Below, one piece after another: positions 17,870-26,417 of a DNA stretch of 64,000 bases (position 1 is its first letter; every line of letters begins with the position of its first letter). The position numbers were made by a program, and so were the translations under genes. The notes beneath the pieces are model-generated. The model did no database searches, was not told the origin of the DNA, and was given only the letters and a program-made list of their open reading frames with translations. This DNA comes from Pandoraea sp. PE-S2T-3 (lineage in GTDB: Bacteria; Pseudomonadota; Gammaproteobacteria; Burkholderiales; Burkholderiaceae): the NCBI RefSeq assembly GCF_002179965.1, contig NZ_NGUQ01000018.1, positions 1 through 64,000 of the forward strand, in the 5' to 3' direction.

Positions 17870-19741
17870 TTAGAATCGCGCGTTGACTTCGATTTGCAGC
17901 GTGTCGATCGACAACGGCGCGCCATAGACTTCCTTCGTCGAGAGCCAGCGGCCAGTCAGCCATGCATTCTTGTCGAAGGCATACGACGCGCCAAGGTAGT
18001 AGCCCTTCGCGTTCGTGCCGCCGCCGTGGAACGTCGAATCGTTGTAGGCATCGGGCACGGCATCCGGCTCGATACGCTTGTAACCGAACAACACGTTCCA
18101 GTCGCCGCGCGACGCCATGACCGGCTTGCCGAAGGTCGCCTGAACCATGTAGGCGTTCGGGCCGCTCTTGAAGTTGGCACGGGTTGCATCGCCGGAACCG
18201 AAGTTGTTCACGATGCCGCCATTCGCGCGCGCCCACATCTCGCCTTCGTTGTAGGCCAGGTTGCGGATGTAGTTCACGTCGAAGCGCAGCGGGTAGCGGC
18301 CGGCCAGCATCGTGTCCCAACGGGCCGAGAGATCGAGCAACTGGAACTTCGAGGCGTAGCCAACGTACTGCGGCTGCGCCGTGTTAGCCGGATCGAGCGG
18401 GTTGAGCGCGATGTTACGCAGCAGCATGAGCGTGTTGCCCTTCTGCATGAACGCCGGGCGTGACCAGTCCGAATCGCAGCTCGTCTGGCCCGCGTAAAGC
18501 GCGCAAGGCGACGACAGTTGACCCGTGATGTTGCGGAAGTCGAAGTAGCCGACCGTGCCGCGGAAGCTGTTCTTCGAGTCGAGCTTCCAGTTCGCGCCGA
18601 ACTGCGTGCCGAGCATCCACTTGGTCTGGCTCGACATCTTGCTCTGGCTGTTCGACGGCGAGTTGTCGCCCGAATACTCGAGCGGGATGAAGCCGAGCGA
18701 GCCGAACAGTTCGACGTTCGGGTTCTGCGGCAGCACCTTGTTGAACTGCGCGGCAATGCCGTCGATGTTCAGGTCGCTCGAGAACAGCATGTCGGTGGTG
18801 ACGTACGGCGGGGCGAAACGCCCGCCGGTGACCTTCATCCACGTGAACGGCTGATACGACATCCACATCTGGTCGAGCCAGACGCTCTTCTTGTTCAGAC
18901 CGCCGCCCAGCGTGGAGTTGGTCGAGACGGGGCTGTCGTCGTTGCTGCTCGCCAGCCGCACACCGGCTTTCACCTGCTCCGAGACGTCGGCGAAGATGCC
19001 GAAGCGTGCACGGGCGCGGAACTGGTTGGTGCGGTTCTGCGTGGTGTTGAGCAGCGGCGGGAGCGCCAGGTTGGTGTTCGAGTTGACGTCGAAACCATTG
19101 CCCTTGTTGATCTGCGCCCAGTCGATCTGCGTGTTGGTGTTGCTGCTCGAATAGAAGCGCGATTCGTTACGCAGGCGGAAGTCGCCTTCGATATGAATGC
19201 GCTTGGTCCACTCGGGGGTTTCGTTCGGTGCGGCCCAGCCTTCCGTCTTGGCCTGCGCCATCACTTCGTTCTTCACCTCGTCGCGAATCTGATCGCGCGT
19301 GGTCTGCGAGATGTACGGAATGCGCACGTCGCCCGGCTCGGCACCCGGCACCGCGGCCACAGCCACCGGTGCGGCGGCAGCCTTCTGCGCCGCCGCCGAT
19401 GCCGCGTAGGCTTCCGTTTCGGCTTGTGCCAGCAGAGCTTCGCCCGTGGTCTTGTCGATCGCGCCGCTCTTGATGAGGCCACGGATCAACTTGACCATCG
19501 CCGTCTCTTTCGGGGCCGGCTGCGCCTGTGCCTGAGCCAGACCTGCGGTCCCCATCAGTGCGAGCGCCAGCGCCACGGCGCCTGCGGTCCCCGCAGCGCG
19601 TGGCGCACGTCGGAGTGCGAGCGCGCCGGTCATACGTTCCAGTGCTTTCATTTTGTGTGTGACTTTTGCGTAAAAAGGAAGTCCTTCATTCATCACCTGC
19701 GCAACCACCTGAGGCGTGACGAGCGTCGAATTGCGCTTCAT
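17870..19741 (-). CDS. Putative outer-membrane porin (Porin_5 type)
   Basis: Outer-membrane beta-barrel protein of 623 residues. A signal sequence (VALALALMGTAGLAQAQ, about residues 53-72) is followed by a short helical region with AMVKLIRGLIKSGAIDK and by a large barrel (RIHIEGDFRLRNESRFYSS, then NQFRARARFGIFADV) ending in the terminal Phe typical of barrel proteins. The pattern agrees with the family annotated as putative porin. The first ATG overlaps the tonB stop as ATGA, which supports translation from there; ATG 19651 would give a tidier signal peptide. Placement directly after tonB suggests a barrel served by this energy system, although no plug domain is seen. Confidence 0.85.
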   Translation of the reverse strand: MKRNSTLVTPQVVAQVMNEGLPFYAKVTHKMKALERMTGALALRRAPRAAGTAGAVALALALMGTAGLAQAQAQPAPKETAMVKLIRGLIKSGAIDKTTGEALLAQAETEAYAASAAAQKAAAAPVAVAAVPGAEPGDVRIPYISQTTRDQIRDEVKNEVMAQAKTEGWAAPNETPEWTKRIHIEGDFRLRNESRFYSSSNTNTQIDWAQINKGNGFDVNSNTNLALPPLLNTTQNRTNQFRARARFGIFADVSEQVKAGVRLASSNDDSPVSTNSTLGGGLNKKSVWLDQMWMSYQPFTWMKVTGGRFAPPYVTTDMLFSSDLNIDGIAAQFNKVLPQNPNVELFGSLGFIPLEYSGDNSPSNSQSKMSSQTKWMLGTQFGANWKLDSKNSFRGTVGYFDFRNITGQLSSPCALYAGQTSCDSDWSRPAFMQKGNTLMLLRNIALNPLDPANTAQPQYVGYASKFQLLDLSARWDTMLAGRYPLRFDVNYIRNLAYNEGEMWARANGGIVNNFGSGDATRANFKSGPNAYMVQATFGKPVMASRGDWNVLFGYKRIEPDAVPDAYNDSTFHGGGTNAKGYYLGASYAFDKNAWLTGRWLSTKEVYGAPLSIDTLQIEVNARF

Positions 19742-20463
19742 GGCCGGCGTCCCCGGATACTCATCGACAGCGGATAGCGCAGCGACGCCGGCGGCTTCTC
19801 TTCTGCGCGGAAGTCGCGCAGCATCGCGAGGACCGCATCGTCGATGGCCGCGTTACCCGTGCCCCGTACCAGTTGAGCGCGCGTGGCGCGCCCGTCGGCG
19901 TCGAGCCAGAGATCGATACGTACGTCGTCGAAGGCCAGCGTGCGAGTGCGCGCATCGCGCCCGAACGCCTGTTGCAGTGAGCTGGCAAGCCACGCGCTGT
20001 AAGAGCGGCTACCCAGCCCGCCGCCACCGCCCGTCATGCCGCCGCCATTGCCGGCGCCGATACCGAATGCGTCAGTGCCCGCCTGTGCGTCGCCATTGAT
20101 CGTCACGGCGTCGCCGAGATCCTTGGTCGGGCTCGGCGGCGTGTCGTCCTTCGGCGGCTCGACAGGGTCGGCCGGCTTCGGCTCGACGACTTCGGGCTTG
20201 ATCTTCTCCGGCTGCGGCTCAGGCGGTTTCTCCTGAGGCGGCGGTGGCGGCGGAGGCGGTGGCAGCATGAGCATCGGCGGGGTGTTCACCTCGCGGCGCA
20301 TGCTGGCCTTGTCCGTGAGCAAGTGCCAGAAAAGGGCGATCAGACCGAGCACGACCAGACCGCCGACGATCAGTGGGCCGCGCTGGCGCAGCAGCGCCAG
20401 CGCCGGACTGGGCGGTTTGGCGGCGGGCCGCACGGGGCTGGACGCGAAATCGCGAGGTTTCAC
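19738..20463 (-). CDS. tonB: TonB-like energy transducer
   Basis: Inner-membrane-anchored periplasmic protein of 241 residues. One N-terminal membrane helix (LIVGGLVVLGLIALFWHLL, about 31-49), a proline-rich spacer (eight or more consecutive Pro, then repeated EKPPEP/KPEV) and a C-terminal TonB/TolA domain (YSAWLASSLQQAF, then GRATRAQLVRGTGNAAIDDA). By family function it couples proton-driven ExbB/ExbD movement to an outer-membrane partner. It lies 10 bases after exbD and its stop overlaps the next start. Why a TPS locus needs TonB is an open question; the STN protein and porin-like gene are the candidate partners. Confidence 0.92.
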   Translation of the reverse strand: MKPRDFASSPVRPAAKPPSPALALLRQRGPLIVGGLVVLGLIALFWHLLTDKASMRREVNTPPMLMLPPPPPPPPPQEKPPEPQPEKIKPEVVEPKPADPVEPPKDDTPPSPTKDLGDAVTINGDAQAGTDAFGIGAGNGGGMTGGGGGLGSRSYSAWLASSLQQAFGRDARTRTLAFDDVRIDLWLDADGRATRAQLVRGTGNAAIDDAVLAMLRDFRAEEKPPASLRYPLSMSIRGRRP

Positions 20464-20473
20464 GCTGCGCTCC

Positions 20474-20884
20474 TTACTGCGGCTTGCCGGTCACGAGGCC
20501 GACCTGGTTGAGATCGATCCGGCGCAGCAGGTCGAGCACTTCGACGACCTTGGCGTACTGAACCTGCGCGTCGCCGCGCACGATCACCGGGAAGTCGGGT
20601 GTGACTGCCTTTTCCGTGCGCAAGCGATCCTCGAGCTCGGTGAGCGTCACCGGATAGGCATCGAGAAAGACCTGACCGGCGTTGTCGACCGTGATCGCCT
20701 TGGTCTTCGGCTTCTCGAGGGCCACCGATGAGCTGGCCTTCGGGAGATCGACCTTGATGCCGGGAATGCTGGCGTTGCTCGTGAGAATGAAGATCACCAG
20801 CACCACCAGCAGCACGTCGACAAACGGCGTGATGTTGATGCCGCCCGAGCGCTTCTTCGCGGCGAATCGCGTTGCGTTAGCCAT
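20474..20884 (-). CDS. exbD: ExbD/TolR biopolymer transport protein
   Basis: Protein of 136 residues, normal ExbD length. It has a single N-terminal membrane helix (INITPFVDVLLVVLVIFIL) with the conserved Asp (VDVLLV) in the helix, then a periplasmic domain (AITVDNAGQVFLDAYPVT, then VIVRGDAQVQYAKVVEVLDL). It completes the proton channel with the ExbB part of the upstream fusion gene, 12 bases away, and is followed by tonB. Confidence 0.95.
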   Translation of the reverse strand: MANATRFAAKKRSGGINITPFVDVLLVVLVIFILTSNASIPGIKVDLPKASSSVALEKPKTKAITVDNAGQVFLDAYPVTLTELEDRLRTEKAVTPDFPVIVRGDAQVQYAKVVEVLDLLRRIDLNQVGLVTGKPQ

Positions 20885-20896
20885 GATTCGTCCTCG

Positions 20897-22669
20897 TCAG
20901 GCGCGTTGCAGCACGGGCTGACGGCGGCCTTCGCCCTGCTCTTCTGCGAGGCGCGTCGTGAATTCGTCGACGAACACGGCCATGTCGGCCGACAGTGCAT
21001 CCGAGCGCGACACCAGCCAGTTGTAGCCAAACAGTGCAGGAATGGCCACGCCGAGACCGGCGGCCGTACACAGCAGTGCCGCGGCCATCCCCGGGGCCAC
21101 CGAGTTGATGTCCACCGCGCCCGCCATGGCGGCCACGACGAACACCAGCATGATCCCGATCACGGTGCCGAACAGACCGACATACGGCGCGCCTTCGATC
21201 GACGTCGAGAGCCAGTTCATGCGTTTGCTCATGTCTTCGACTTCGCGCACCATCGCACCGTCCATCGACGCGCGAATGGCGCTGATGGTCGCGTCCGAAA
21301 CGGCGCTCGTGTCGTAGCCGAGTTCGTGACGGCGATGCAGCTCACCCAGCGCGACCTCGTACAGACGCCACAGCGGCGATTGCCCGCGCACGTCGTCCGG
21401 CACGCGATTCGTGCGCGCGATCTGGTCGAGCGGTGCGCCCGAGGCTTCGCGAAAATGCGTCATGAAGGCGCTGTTGGCACGCGCCTTGGCGGCGTAGCTG
21501 CGACCCTTCGTGATCATGATGAGCCACGACACCAGCGCCATCAGACCCAGCACACAAACCACCACCCAAGCGTCGACCGGCATGGCCGAGAGGATGAAGG
21601 CGAAGTGGCTCTTGCCGGCCTGCTGCTCGTCCGGACCGAAGGCGATCAGGCGCGATTCCGAACCTTGCGAGACAGCGTCGGTTTGCAGCAGTGCGGCGCT
21701 ACGTGCGACCTTCGAGAGATGCACTTCGTCCACAGCACCCGAGAAGTGAGCGAGGCCACCGGTGGCGCCATCGACATCACCGCCGATGATCGTCGGCGAG
21801 TTCAGTGCGGGCAGTGCGACGGCGAGCGTCGTGGCGGCGTGACCGCCGACGTAAAGCGTGACCGACTTGCCATCTGCCGTGACGGCCAGATGCGACCACT
21901 TACCCGCCTGAATCGGTTGGCCCGGCTGGCTGCGCTGCGCGCCCACCTGCACGAACGGCACGCCCTGATCGATACCGACCACGAGATCGTTGCCACCATC
22001 GCGGCGAACGTAAATCGCTTCGTTCGCGCCCAGCTTCTCCGGGTGCACCCAGGCCGAGAACGTGAACGGGCTGCCTGCGGCGAGCGCGAGCGACGGCGAG
22101 GCCGGCAGCACGATCGGCGAAGCGCCGGCCTGCGCGCCCTTGCCGATGATCGCGCCATCCAGCGTGACGACCGGGTTCTGGCTGTTGTTGCCGTAAGCGG
22201 TCGTGTCGCGTGCGGGCACGTTCGACTCACCGAAGTGGTACACGGCGGTGTAATCCGGATCGAACACGCGCTGACCGTTGCCGGCCGCGGGGGCCTTGCG
22301 GTTGCCGTAGTACATCCAGACCTGTTGCTTGGCGCCGGCGCTCACCGCGGGCACATCGACCCACACGAGCGCAATGCCCAGCACCGGATCGAACTGCTCG
22401 ATCTGGTGATTCAGCACGGTCTTGTCGTCGGCGGCCACGAAACGCAGGTCGGCACCGGTTTCGTTCACGCCTTCAAAGCTGAAGTTGCCCGTATGCAGGC
22501 GCAACAGCATCGGCACCCGGCCGGCGTCGCCCGTGATGTTGCCGCCTTGCGGGCCGGCGTCGATGGTAATCGGCTTGCGGTACGCCCAATCCGGTTGCCA
22601 CCAGGCGTGCGCGAGCACCGGCATCAGCGTGCCGATCAGCGCAAGCAGGAATGGAAGAATGCGTCGCAT
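20897..22669 (-). CDS. DUF2341-LamG-ExbB fusion protein
   Basis: A 590-residue fusion. After a signal peptide (MRRILPFLLALIGTLMPVLAHA) comes a DUF2341 domain at about 23-150 (WWQPDWAYRKPITIDAG, then WMYYGNRKAP) and a LamG/concanavalin-like domain at about 175-355 (PFTFSAWVHPEKLG, then VDEVHLSKVARS). The C-terminal third is ExbB/TolQ: a first helix at about 370-395 (WVVVCVLGLMALVSWLIMIT) and the paired helices at about 505-570 (VGLFGTVIGIMLVFVVAAM, then AAALLCTAAGLGVAIPALF). The start at 22669 has GGAG upstream and gives a clean signal peptide; the longer frame does not. The periplasmic carbohydrate-binding-like module is attached directly to the proton channel, where normal ExbB has none. Confidence 0.92.
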   Translation of the reverse strand: MRRILPFLLALIGTLMPVLAHAWWQPDWAYRKPITIDAGPQGGNITGDAGRVPMLLRLHTGNFSFEGVNETGADLRFVAADDKTVLNHQIEQFDPVLGIALVWVDVPAVSAGAKQQVWMYYGNRKAPAAGNGQRVFDPDYTAVYHFGESNVPARDTTAYGNNSQNPVVTLDGAIIGKGAQAGASPIVLPASPSLALAAGSPFTFSAWVHPEKLGANEAIYVRRDGGNDLVVGIDQGVPFVQVGAQRSQPGQPIQAGKWSHLAVTADGKSVTLYVGGHAATTLAVALPALNSPTIIGGDVDGATGGLAHFSGAVDEVHLSKVARSAALLQTDAVSQGSESRLIAFGPDEQQAGKSHFAFILSAMPVDAWVVVCVLGLMALVSWLIMITKGRSYAAKARANSAFMTHFREASGAPLDQIARTNRVPDDVRGQSPLWRLYEVALGELHRRHELGYDTSAVSDATISAIRASMDGAMVREVEDMSKRMNWLSTSIEGAPYVGLFGTVIGIMLVFVVAAMAGAVDINSVAPGMAAALLCTAAGLGVAIPALFGYNWLVSRSDALSADMAVFVDEFTTRLAEEQGEGRRQPVLQRA

Positions 22670-22821
22670 GGCTGTATTTCTCCGTTTATGCCGCCCGACG
22701 CGTTGAATTGGCGCACCGGGCATCAGGTCGTGAATGTTGTGTCGTGAAATTCGGATGTGTCTTGTTCGTGCGGTTCGCTAGTGGCTCGACCCGCCCGCTG
22801 TCGTGTGTTCGCTGGGTTCGC

Positions 22822-24507
22822 TCAATAAGTCGCCGTCACGCTGAAGTTCACGCGCGGCTTGTAGCGCTCCGTGCGCGGTCCGTTGGTCAGCGGATAGGCC
22901 GCATCGACGCGTCCCGTCACGTGCGACGTCAGGCGCAGCGACGTGCCCAGACCGACCGACGCCAGCGAATAACGCGAGGTCTGCTCAGCCAAGGTGTCAC
23001 GCAATCCCAGACGTGCGCCGTCGAAGAACGCATAAGCACGCCAGTTCGAGACGACCGGGGCGAGCAGCGGAATCGGCGGCGTGCGCCATTCGATCGAGCC
23101 GACCACACCGTAGTCGCCCGTCGCTTCGGCCGAGAGGTAGCCACGCACCGAGTTCATGCCCCCGCCCGCGAGCTGTTCGTTCGAAATGAGCGGCGAATCG
23201 GTCATCTGCGTGGCAACGCGCGCGGCGAGCTGCCAGCCGCCGCCGAACGTATAAGTGCCGTTGGCATCGGCGCGCAGCACCATGAAGCTCGGCGACGCCT
23301 TGTAGCGCTTCGCATCGAACTGGGCGGGGCTGCTGCCGTAGCCGAGGAAGCTCGACATGCCGGAGACGATCGACGTGTTCAGGCCGGCGCTCAGGTCTTC
23401 GTCCTGATAGAAGCCGCTGTAGCCCAGCGTGATCGGCGCGTACTTGAGCGGCACCACGTCGCCGGCCGTGCCGAAGCGCGTGGTTTCCGTGTTGTCCTTG
23501 AAGTCCACGCCCAGACTGAAGGCGTGATACCAGGCGCCGGTATCCGGCACCGTGTACGTCGTCTTCACACCGATCGCGTGTCCCTTGCCGAGCACGGTCG
23601 TGCCGCCGGTGGTGGCGACATTGCTGTCCGACTGATAGCCGTTGAGTTCGAGCGACCATGGCGACGAGCCGATCGGCGCCACGTACGAGCCCGACCAGAC
23701 CTTGCTCTGGCTGAAGTCCTGCGGCGCGCCGAAGAAGCTCATCGACACGCGATGGCCGAGCTGCCACAGGTTGTCGTAGCCCACCGAGGCGAGCATGCGC
23801 AGCGGCTTCGTATCGGCGCTGCGGTCGTTGTTGAGGCTCAGGCTCGCGCGCCACGGGTTGGTGTCTTCGACCTTGAGATCGACGTCCATCGTGCCGGGCA
23901 CCGCGCCCTGCTTGACGAGCGGCACCACCTGTTGCTCGCCAGTGCGGTTCAGCGCCGTGAGTTCCGCCTGCGCGGCATTGAAGTCAGGCACCTTGCCTTC
24001 GGCCAGCGACGGCACGCGCTCGCGCACCTCGCGCGGCGAGTGGTATTCCGAGCCGACCACGCGCAGGCGGCCCAGCTTGGTCTCGCTTACCTTCAGATAG
24101 ACGATGCCGCCGGTGACCTGCTGCTCCGGCAAATCGACATACACCGACTGATAGCCCTTGGCCTGATAGGCGGCGAGCAACGCGTCGCGTGCGGCTTCGA
24201 TGTCGGCGAGCGTGCGGTTAGGCCCGAGATAGGGCGTGACGGCCTTTTCGATGGTGCGTACATCGAGGACGGTATTGCCGCGCACGACGTACTCATTGAT
24301 ATTGACGGGCTTTTGCGCGTCGGCGGCGTTTTCCTTTGCCTGCGCCGATCCCGTTGCGCCGGCCTGCGGATTTACCGCAGGCGAGTTGTCCGACTGAGCT
24401 GCTTTGGCTTCCTGAGCAATCGCAACGCCATGAACGGTTCCCCCCAACGTGACAGCGCATACCGCCGCCCAGCGCAGCCACGGCCGGTTCGTTTTCATCA
24501 AACGCAT
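22822..24507 (-). CDS. TpsB outer-membrane transporter (FhaC/ShlB family)
   Basis: Two-partner secretion pore of 561 residues. Signal peptide (AAVCAVTLGGTVHGVAIAQ), a linker, then a POTRA_2-type domain at about 66-150 (VNINEYVVRGNTVLDVRTIE, then QVTGGIVYLKVSETKLG), a second POTRA-like region (about 155-215) and a 16-strand-type barrel ending FSVTATY. The conserved VRGY motif of the family lies at GGGMNSVRGYLSAEATGDYG. It should export the giant exoprotein at 317-13498. It is the first gene of the operon with ExbB-fusion, ExbD and TonB; the exoprotein is some 9 kb away, unlike classic adjacent TpsA/TpsB pairs. Confidence 0.93.
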   Translation of the reverse strand: MRLMKTNRPWLRWAAVCAVTLGGTVHGVAIAQEAKAAQSDNSPAVNPQAGATGSAQAKENAADAQKPVNINEYVVRGNTVLDVRTIEKAVTPYLGPNRTLADIEAARDALLAAYQAKGYQSVYVDLPEQQVTGGIVYLKVSETKLGRLRVVGSEYHSPREVRERVPSLAEGKVPDFNAAQAELTALNRTGEQQVVPLVKQGAVPGTMDVDLKVEDTNPWRASLSLNNDRSADTKPLRMLASVGYDNLWQLGHRVSMSFFGAPQDFSQSKVWSGSYVAPIGSSPWSLELNGYQSDSNVATTGGTTVLGKGHAIGVKTTYTVPDTGAWYHAFSLGVDFKDNTETTRFGTAGDVVPLKYAPITLGYSGFYQDEDLSAGLNTSIVSGMSSFLGYGSSPAQFDAKRYKASPSFMVLRADANGTYTFGGGWQLAARVATQMTDSPLISNEQLAGGGMNSVRGYLSAEATGDYGVVGSIEWRTPPIPLLAPVVSNWRAYAFFDGARLGLRDTLAEQTSRYSLASVGLGTSLRLTSHVTGRVDAAYPLTNGPRTERYKPRVNFSVTATY

Positions 24508-24793
24508 ATAGAAGACTCTGCTTTGTTAGGTCGACGCGGCCCTGCCCGATGCAGTGCCCCCGGTGGCCTGGCGCTTACCAGCGCATACCGCCAAACAACG
24601 CTGGTAGTGCCCTGCCGCACGCAATCCGTGTCGACATTCCTCACGAATACAGGTACCTAGACGTCCGGGAGCGCGGCCGACTAACGTTTGTCACGAGAAA
24701 TTCATCTTTCTCGAAAAACGCACGGGCTGACGTATGCTTGTTGGGTCGGAGTCCTGATGGACCACCTAACATTTTTGATGGGGGAGACATGCC
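24508..24793. promoter_or_regulatory. Divergent promoter region with hairpin
   Basis: A 286-base region between the TpsB gene (minus) and the small secreted protein gene (plus). It contains an 8-bp inverted repeat, TACCAGCG at 24576-24583 and CGCTGGTA at 24599-24606, about 70 bases before the TpsB start, which could be an operator or a leader hairpin. Promoters for both directions must be here, but I cannot assign boxes reliably. Confidence 0.45.
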
Positions 24794-25240
24794 ATGAAGG
24801 CAGAGAACAGCCGGGGTAATCCGTGGTTTCGCACGCACGCTCAGTGGCGGGGAGCCGCGATGGCGGGCGTTGTTGCATTGATGCTCGGTATGGCTGCCCA
24901 CGCGGGCGCCGCCGACGGCTCGTCGGGTGCCAGCGGCGCATCGGCGGCCCCTTCGGCAGCGCCCTCGCGGGCCGGTTGCGTGGACGTGGAAGTGAACGGG
25001 CAGCGCTCGCCGTCGTACGACTGCCTGACGCACCAGTTGCAGCCGGCGTCGAGTCCGCTCGCAGGTGGGCGCGCGCCCGGCCTCGAGTCGGAAGACATTG
25101 CCAACAAGCCGAGCAATCAGATCGGCGGCCAGTTCAATTGGAGCGGCACGTCTCAGCGGATGGGAAATGCATTCGGGAATTCGGCGACGCCGCAGCGTCC
25201 CAGCCCGCCGCCGCCCTCGCCGATCATCCCGGGACGGTGA
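24794..25240 (+). CDS. Small secreted Cys-pair, proline-rich protein
   Basis: Protein of 148 residues, family not recognised. A good Shine-Dalgarno (GGGGAG) precedes the ATG. An N-terminal signal peptide (MAGVVALMLGMAAHAGA) is followed by a Ser/Ala linker and a short conserved-looking block, CVDVEVNGQRSPSYDCLTHQ, with two cysteines that could form a disulfide. The tail ends with a run of prolines (RPSPPPPSPIIPGR). It is divergent from TpsB and followed by its own terminator. Its position suggests an accessory factor of the secretion system, but this is inference from location only. Confidence 0.75.
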   Translation: MKAENSRGNPWFRTHAQWRGAAMAGVVALMLGMAAHAGAADGSSGASGASAAPSAAPSRAGCVDVEVNGQRSPSYDCLTHQLQPASSPLAGGRAPGLESEDIANKPSNQIGGQFNWSGTSQRMGNAFGNSATPQRPSPPPPSPIIPGR

Positions 25241-25248
25241 TAAGGCAG

Positions 25249-25295
25249 CCGGGGATCGATTGACCGAGTGAAACGATCCCCGGTTCTGTCTCTTT
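25249..25295 (+). terminator. Intrinsic terminator
   Basis: CCGGGGATCG at 25249-25258 pairs perfectly with CGATCCCCGG at 25274-25283 around a 15-base loop, followed by a U-rich tail (TTCTGTCTCTTT). It closes the small secreted protein gene 8 bases after its stop. The following 230 bases to the phosphatase gene hold no supported gene. Confidence 0.85.
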
Positions 25296-25529
25296 ATCGA
25301 CGTGGATTTGTCTCTTCCCGCCGCTGGCCCCGTCCTTTCCGAAGTCCCCCAAGGTAAATTCGCGGGCAGGATCGCACGAGAAACCTTGTCACAAACGAAC
25401 GCGGCTCACTGGATAGACCCGCTATCACCCGCTCGCAGGCGCACGAGTAACACCGGCGTAGGCATCAAGGTCGCAGTCCTGAGATTCATGAACTACCTTT
25501 GACCTTCATTTCGACGGGACCCCTCGCCC

Positions 25530-26366
25530 ATGCGCTCGCACGTTCATCAGAAAATTTCGACTCTCGCGGTTGTTGTTGTCGGCATGTACAGTGCCGTCTC
25601 CATTGCGAAAGACAACACGCCCGGCCCGCGCCCCGAAGTCACCGACCCGCACTTTAAGCTGGCGCCCGGCTACCTTCAGCCAAAAGACTTGCCCGATAGC
25701 CTGAAACTGCTCGGACCGCCCCCGGCTGCGGGAAGCGCAGCGCTTGCCCGTGACGAAGAAGCACGCGAGGCGACGATTCCACTGCGTGGCAAGCCGCGTT
25801 CCGAGCTGGCGCGTCTTGATGCGGATCTGCAATTTCCGCAGCCCGCGAAAAACTTCTCCTGCGCGATGGGGGTCGACATCAGCGAGAAGAAAACCCCGCA
25901 TCTGTACCACCTGATGCAGCGGGTGCTGACCGACGCCGGCCTGTCGACTTACGGCGTCAAAAACACTTACAACCGCACACGCCCGTTCGTCGTTCACAAC
26001 GAAGGCACTTGCTTCCCTGAGCAGGAACCGCTGCTGCGCAATGACGGCTCATATCCCTCGGGGCATACGGCCGCAGGCTGGGCGTGGGCGCTCGTCCTGA
26101 CTGAAATCAATCCCGCGCGGGCCGACGCGCTGCTCCGGCGTGGTCTGGCGTTCGGTCAAAGCCGCGTGATTTGCAACGCCCATTGGCAAAGCGACGTGGA
26201 CGCGGGTCGCACCATGGGCGCGGCCACCGTCGCCAAGCTTCGCACGAACGCGGCTTTTCTCGCCGATCTGAAAGCGGCGCGTAAAGAAGTGCTGGCTCAA
26301 CAGTCGAAGGGCTCGTCGTCGCCGTTGAATTGCGCTGCGGAAGAAGCGGCCTTGTCGGGTCAATAA
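25530..26366 (+). CDS. Class A non-specific acid phosphatase (PAP2 family)
   Basis: Periplasmic or secreted phosphomonoesterase of 278 residues, the PhoN/PhoC-like branch of the PAP2 superfamily. N-terminal hydrophobic signal (LAVVVVGMYSAVSIAK). All three catalytic motifs are present: KNTYNRTRP (about 150), GSYPSGHT (about 175) and GQSRVICNAHWQSDVDAGR (about 210-228), which supply the nucleophilic and acid His and the phosphate-binding Arg/Lys. It is followed after 51 bases by the outer-membrane protein gene on the same strand. It would release phosphate from organic esters; a link to the neighbouring PUMA3-like locus is possible because that system is phosphate-responsive in Pseudomonas. Confidence 0.92.
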   Translation: MRSHVHQKISTLAVVVVGMYSAVSIAKDNTPGPRPEVTDPHFKLAPGYLQPKDLPDSLKLLGPPPAAGSAALARDEEAREATIPLRGKPRSELARLDADLQFPQPAKNFSCAMGVDISEKKTPHLYHLMQRVLTDAGLSTYGVKNTYNRTRPFVVHNEGTCFPEQEPLLRNDGSYPSGHTAAGWAWALVLTEINPARADALLRRGLAFGQSRVICNAHWQSDVDAGRTMGAATVAKLRTNAAFLADLKAARKEVLAQQSKGSSSPLNCAAEEAALSGQ

Positions 26367-26417
26367 GCCGTCTAACGGACTTATTGATTGACAGACAGGA
26401 TCTCTTATCGGGGCACC

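Noticed and set aside
18518-24660. Plus-strand frames opposite the porin-like, ExbB-fusion and TpsB genes (419, 613 and 669 codons)
   Set aside because: Same shadow effect; the minus-strand products have complete, recognisable domains.
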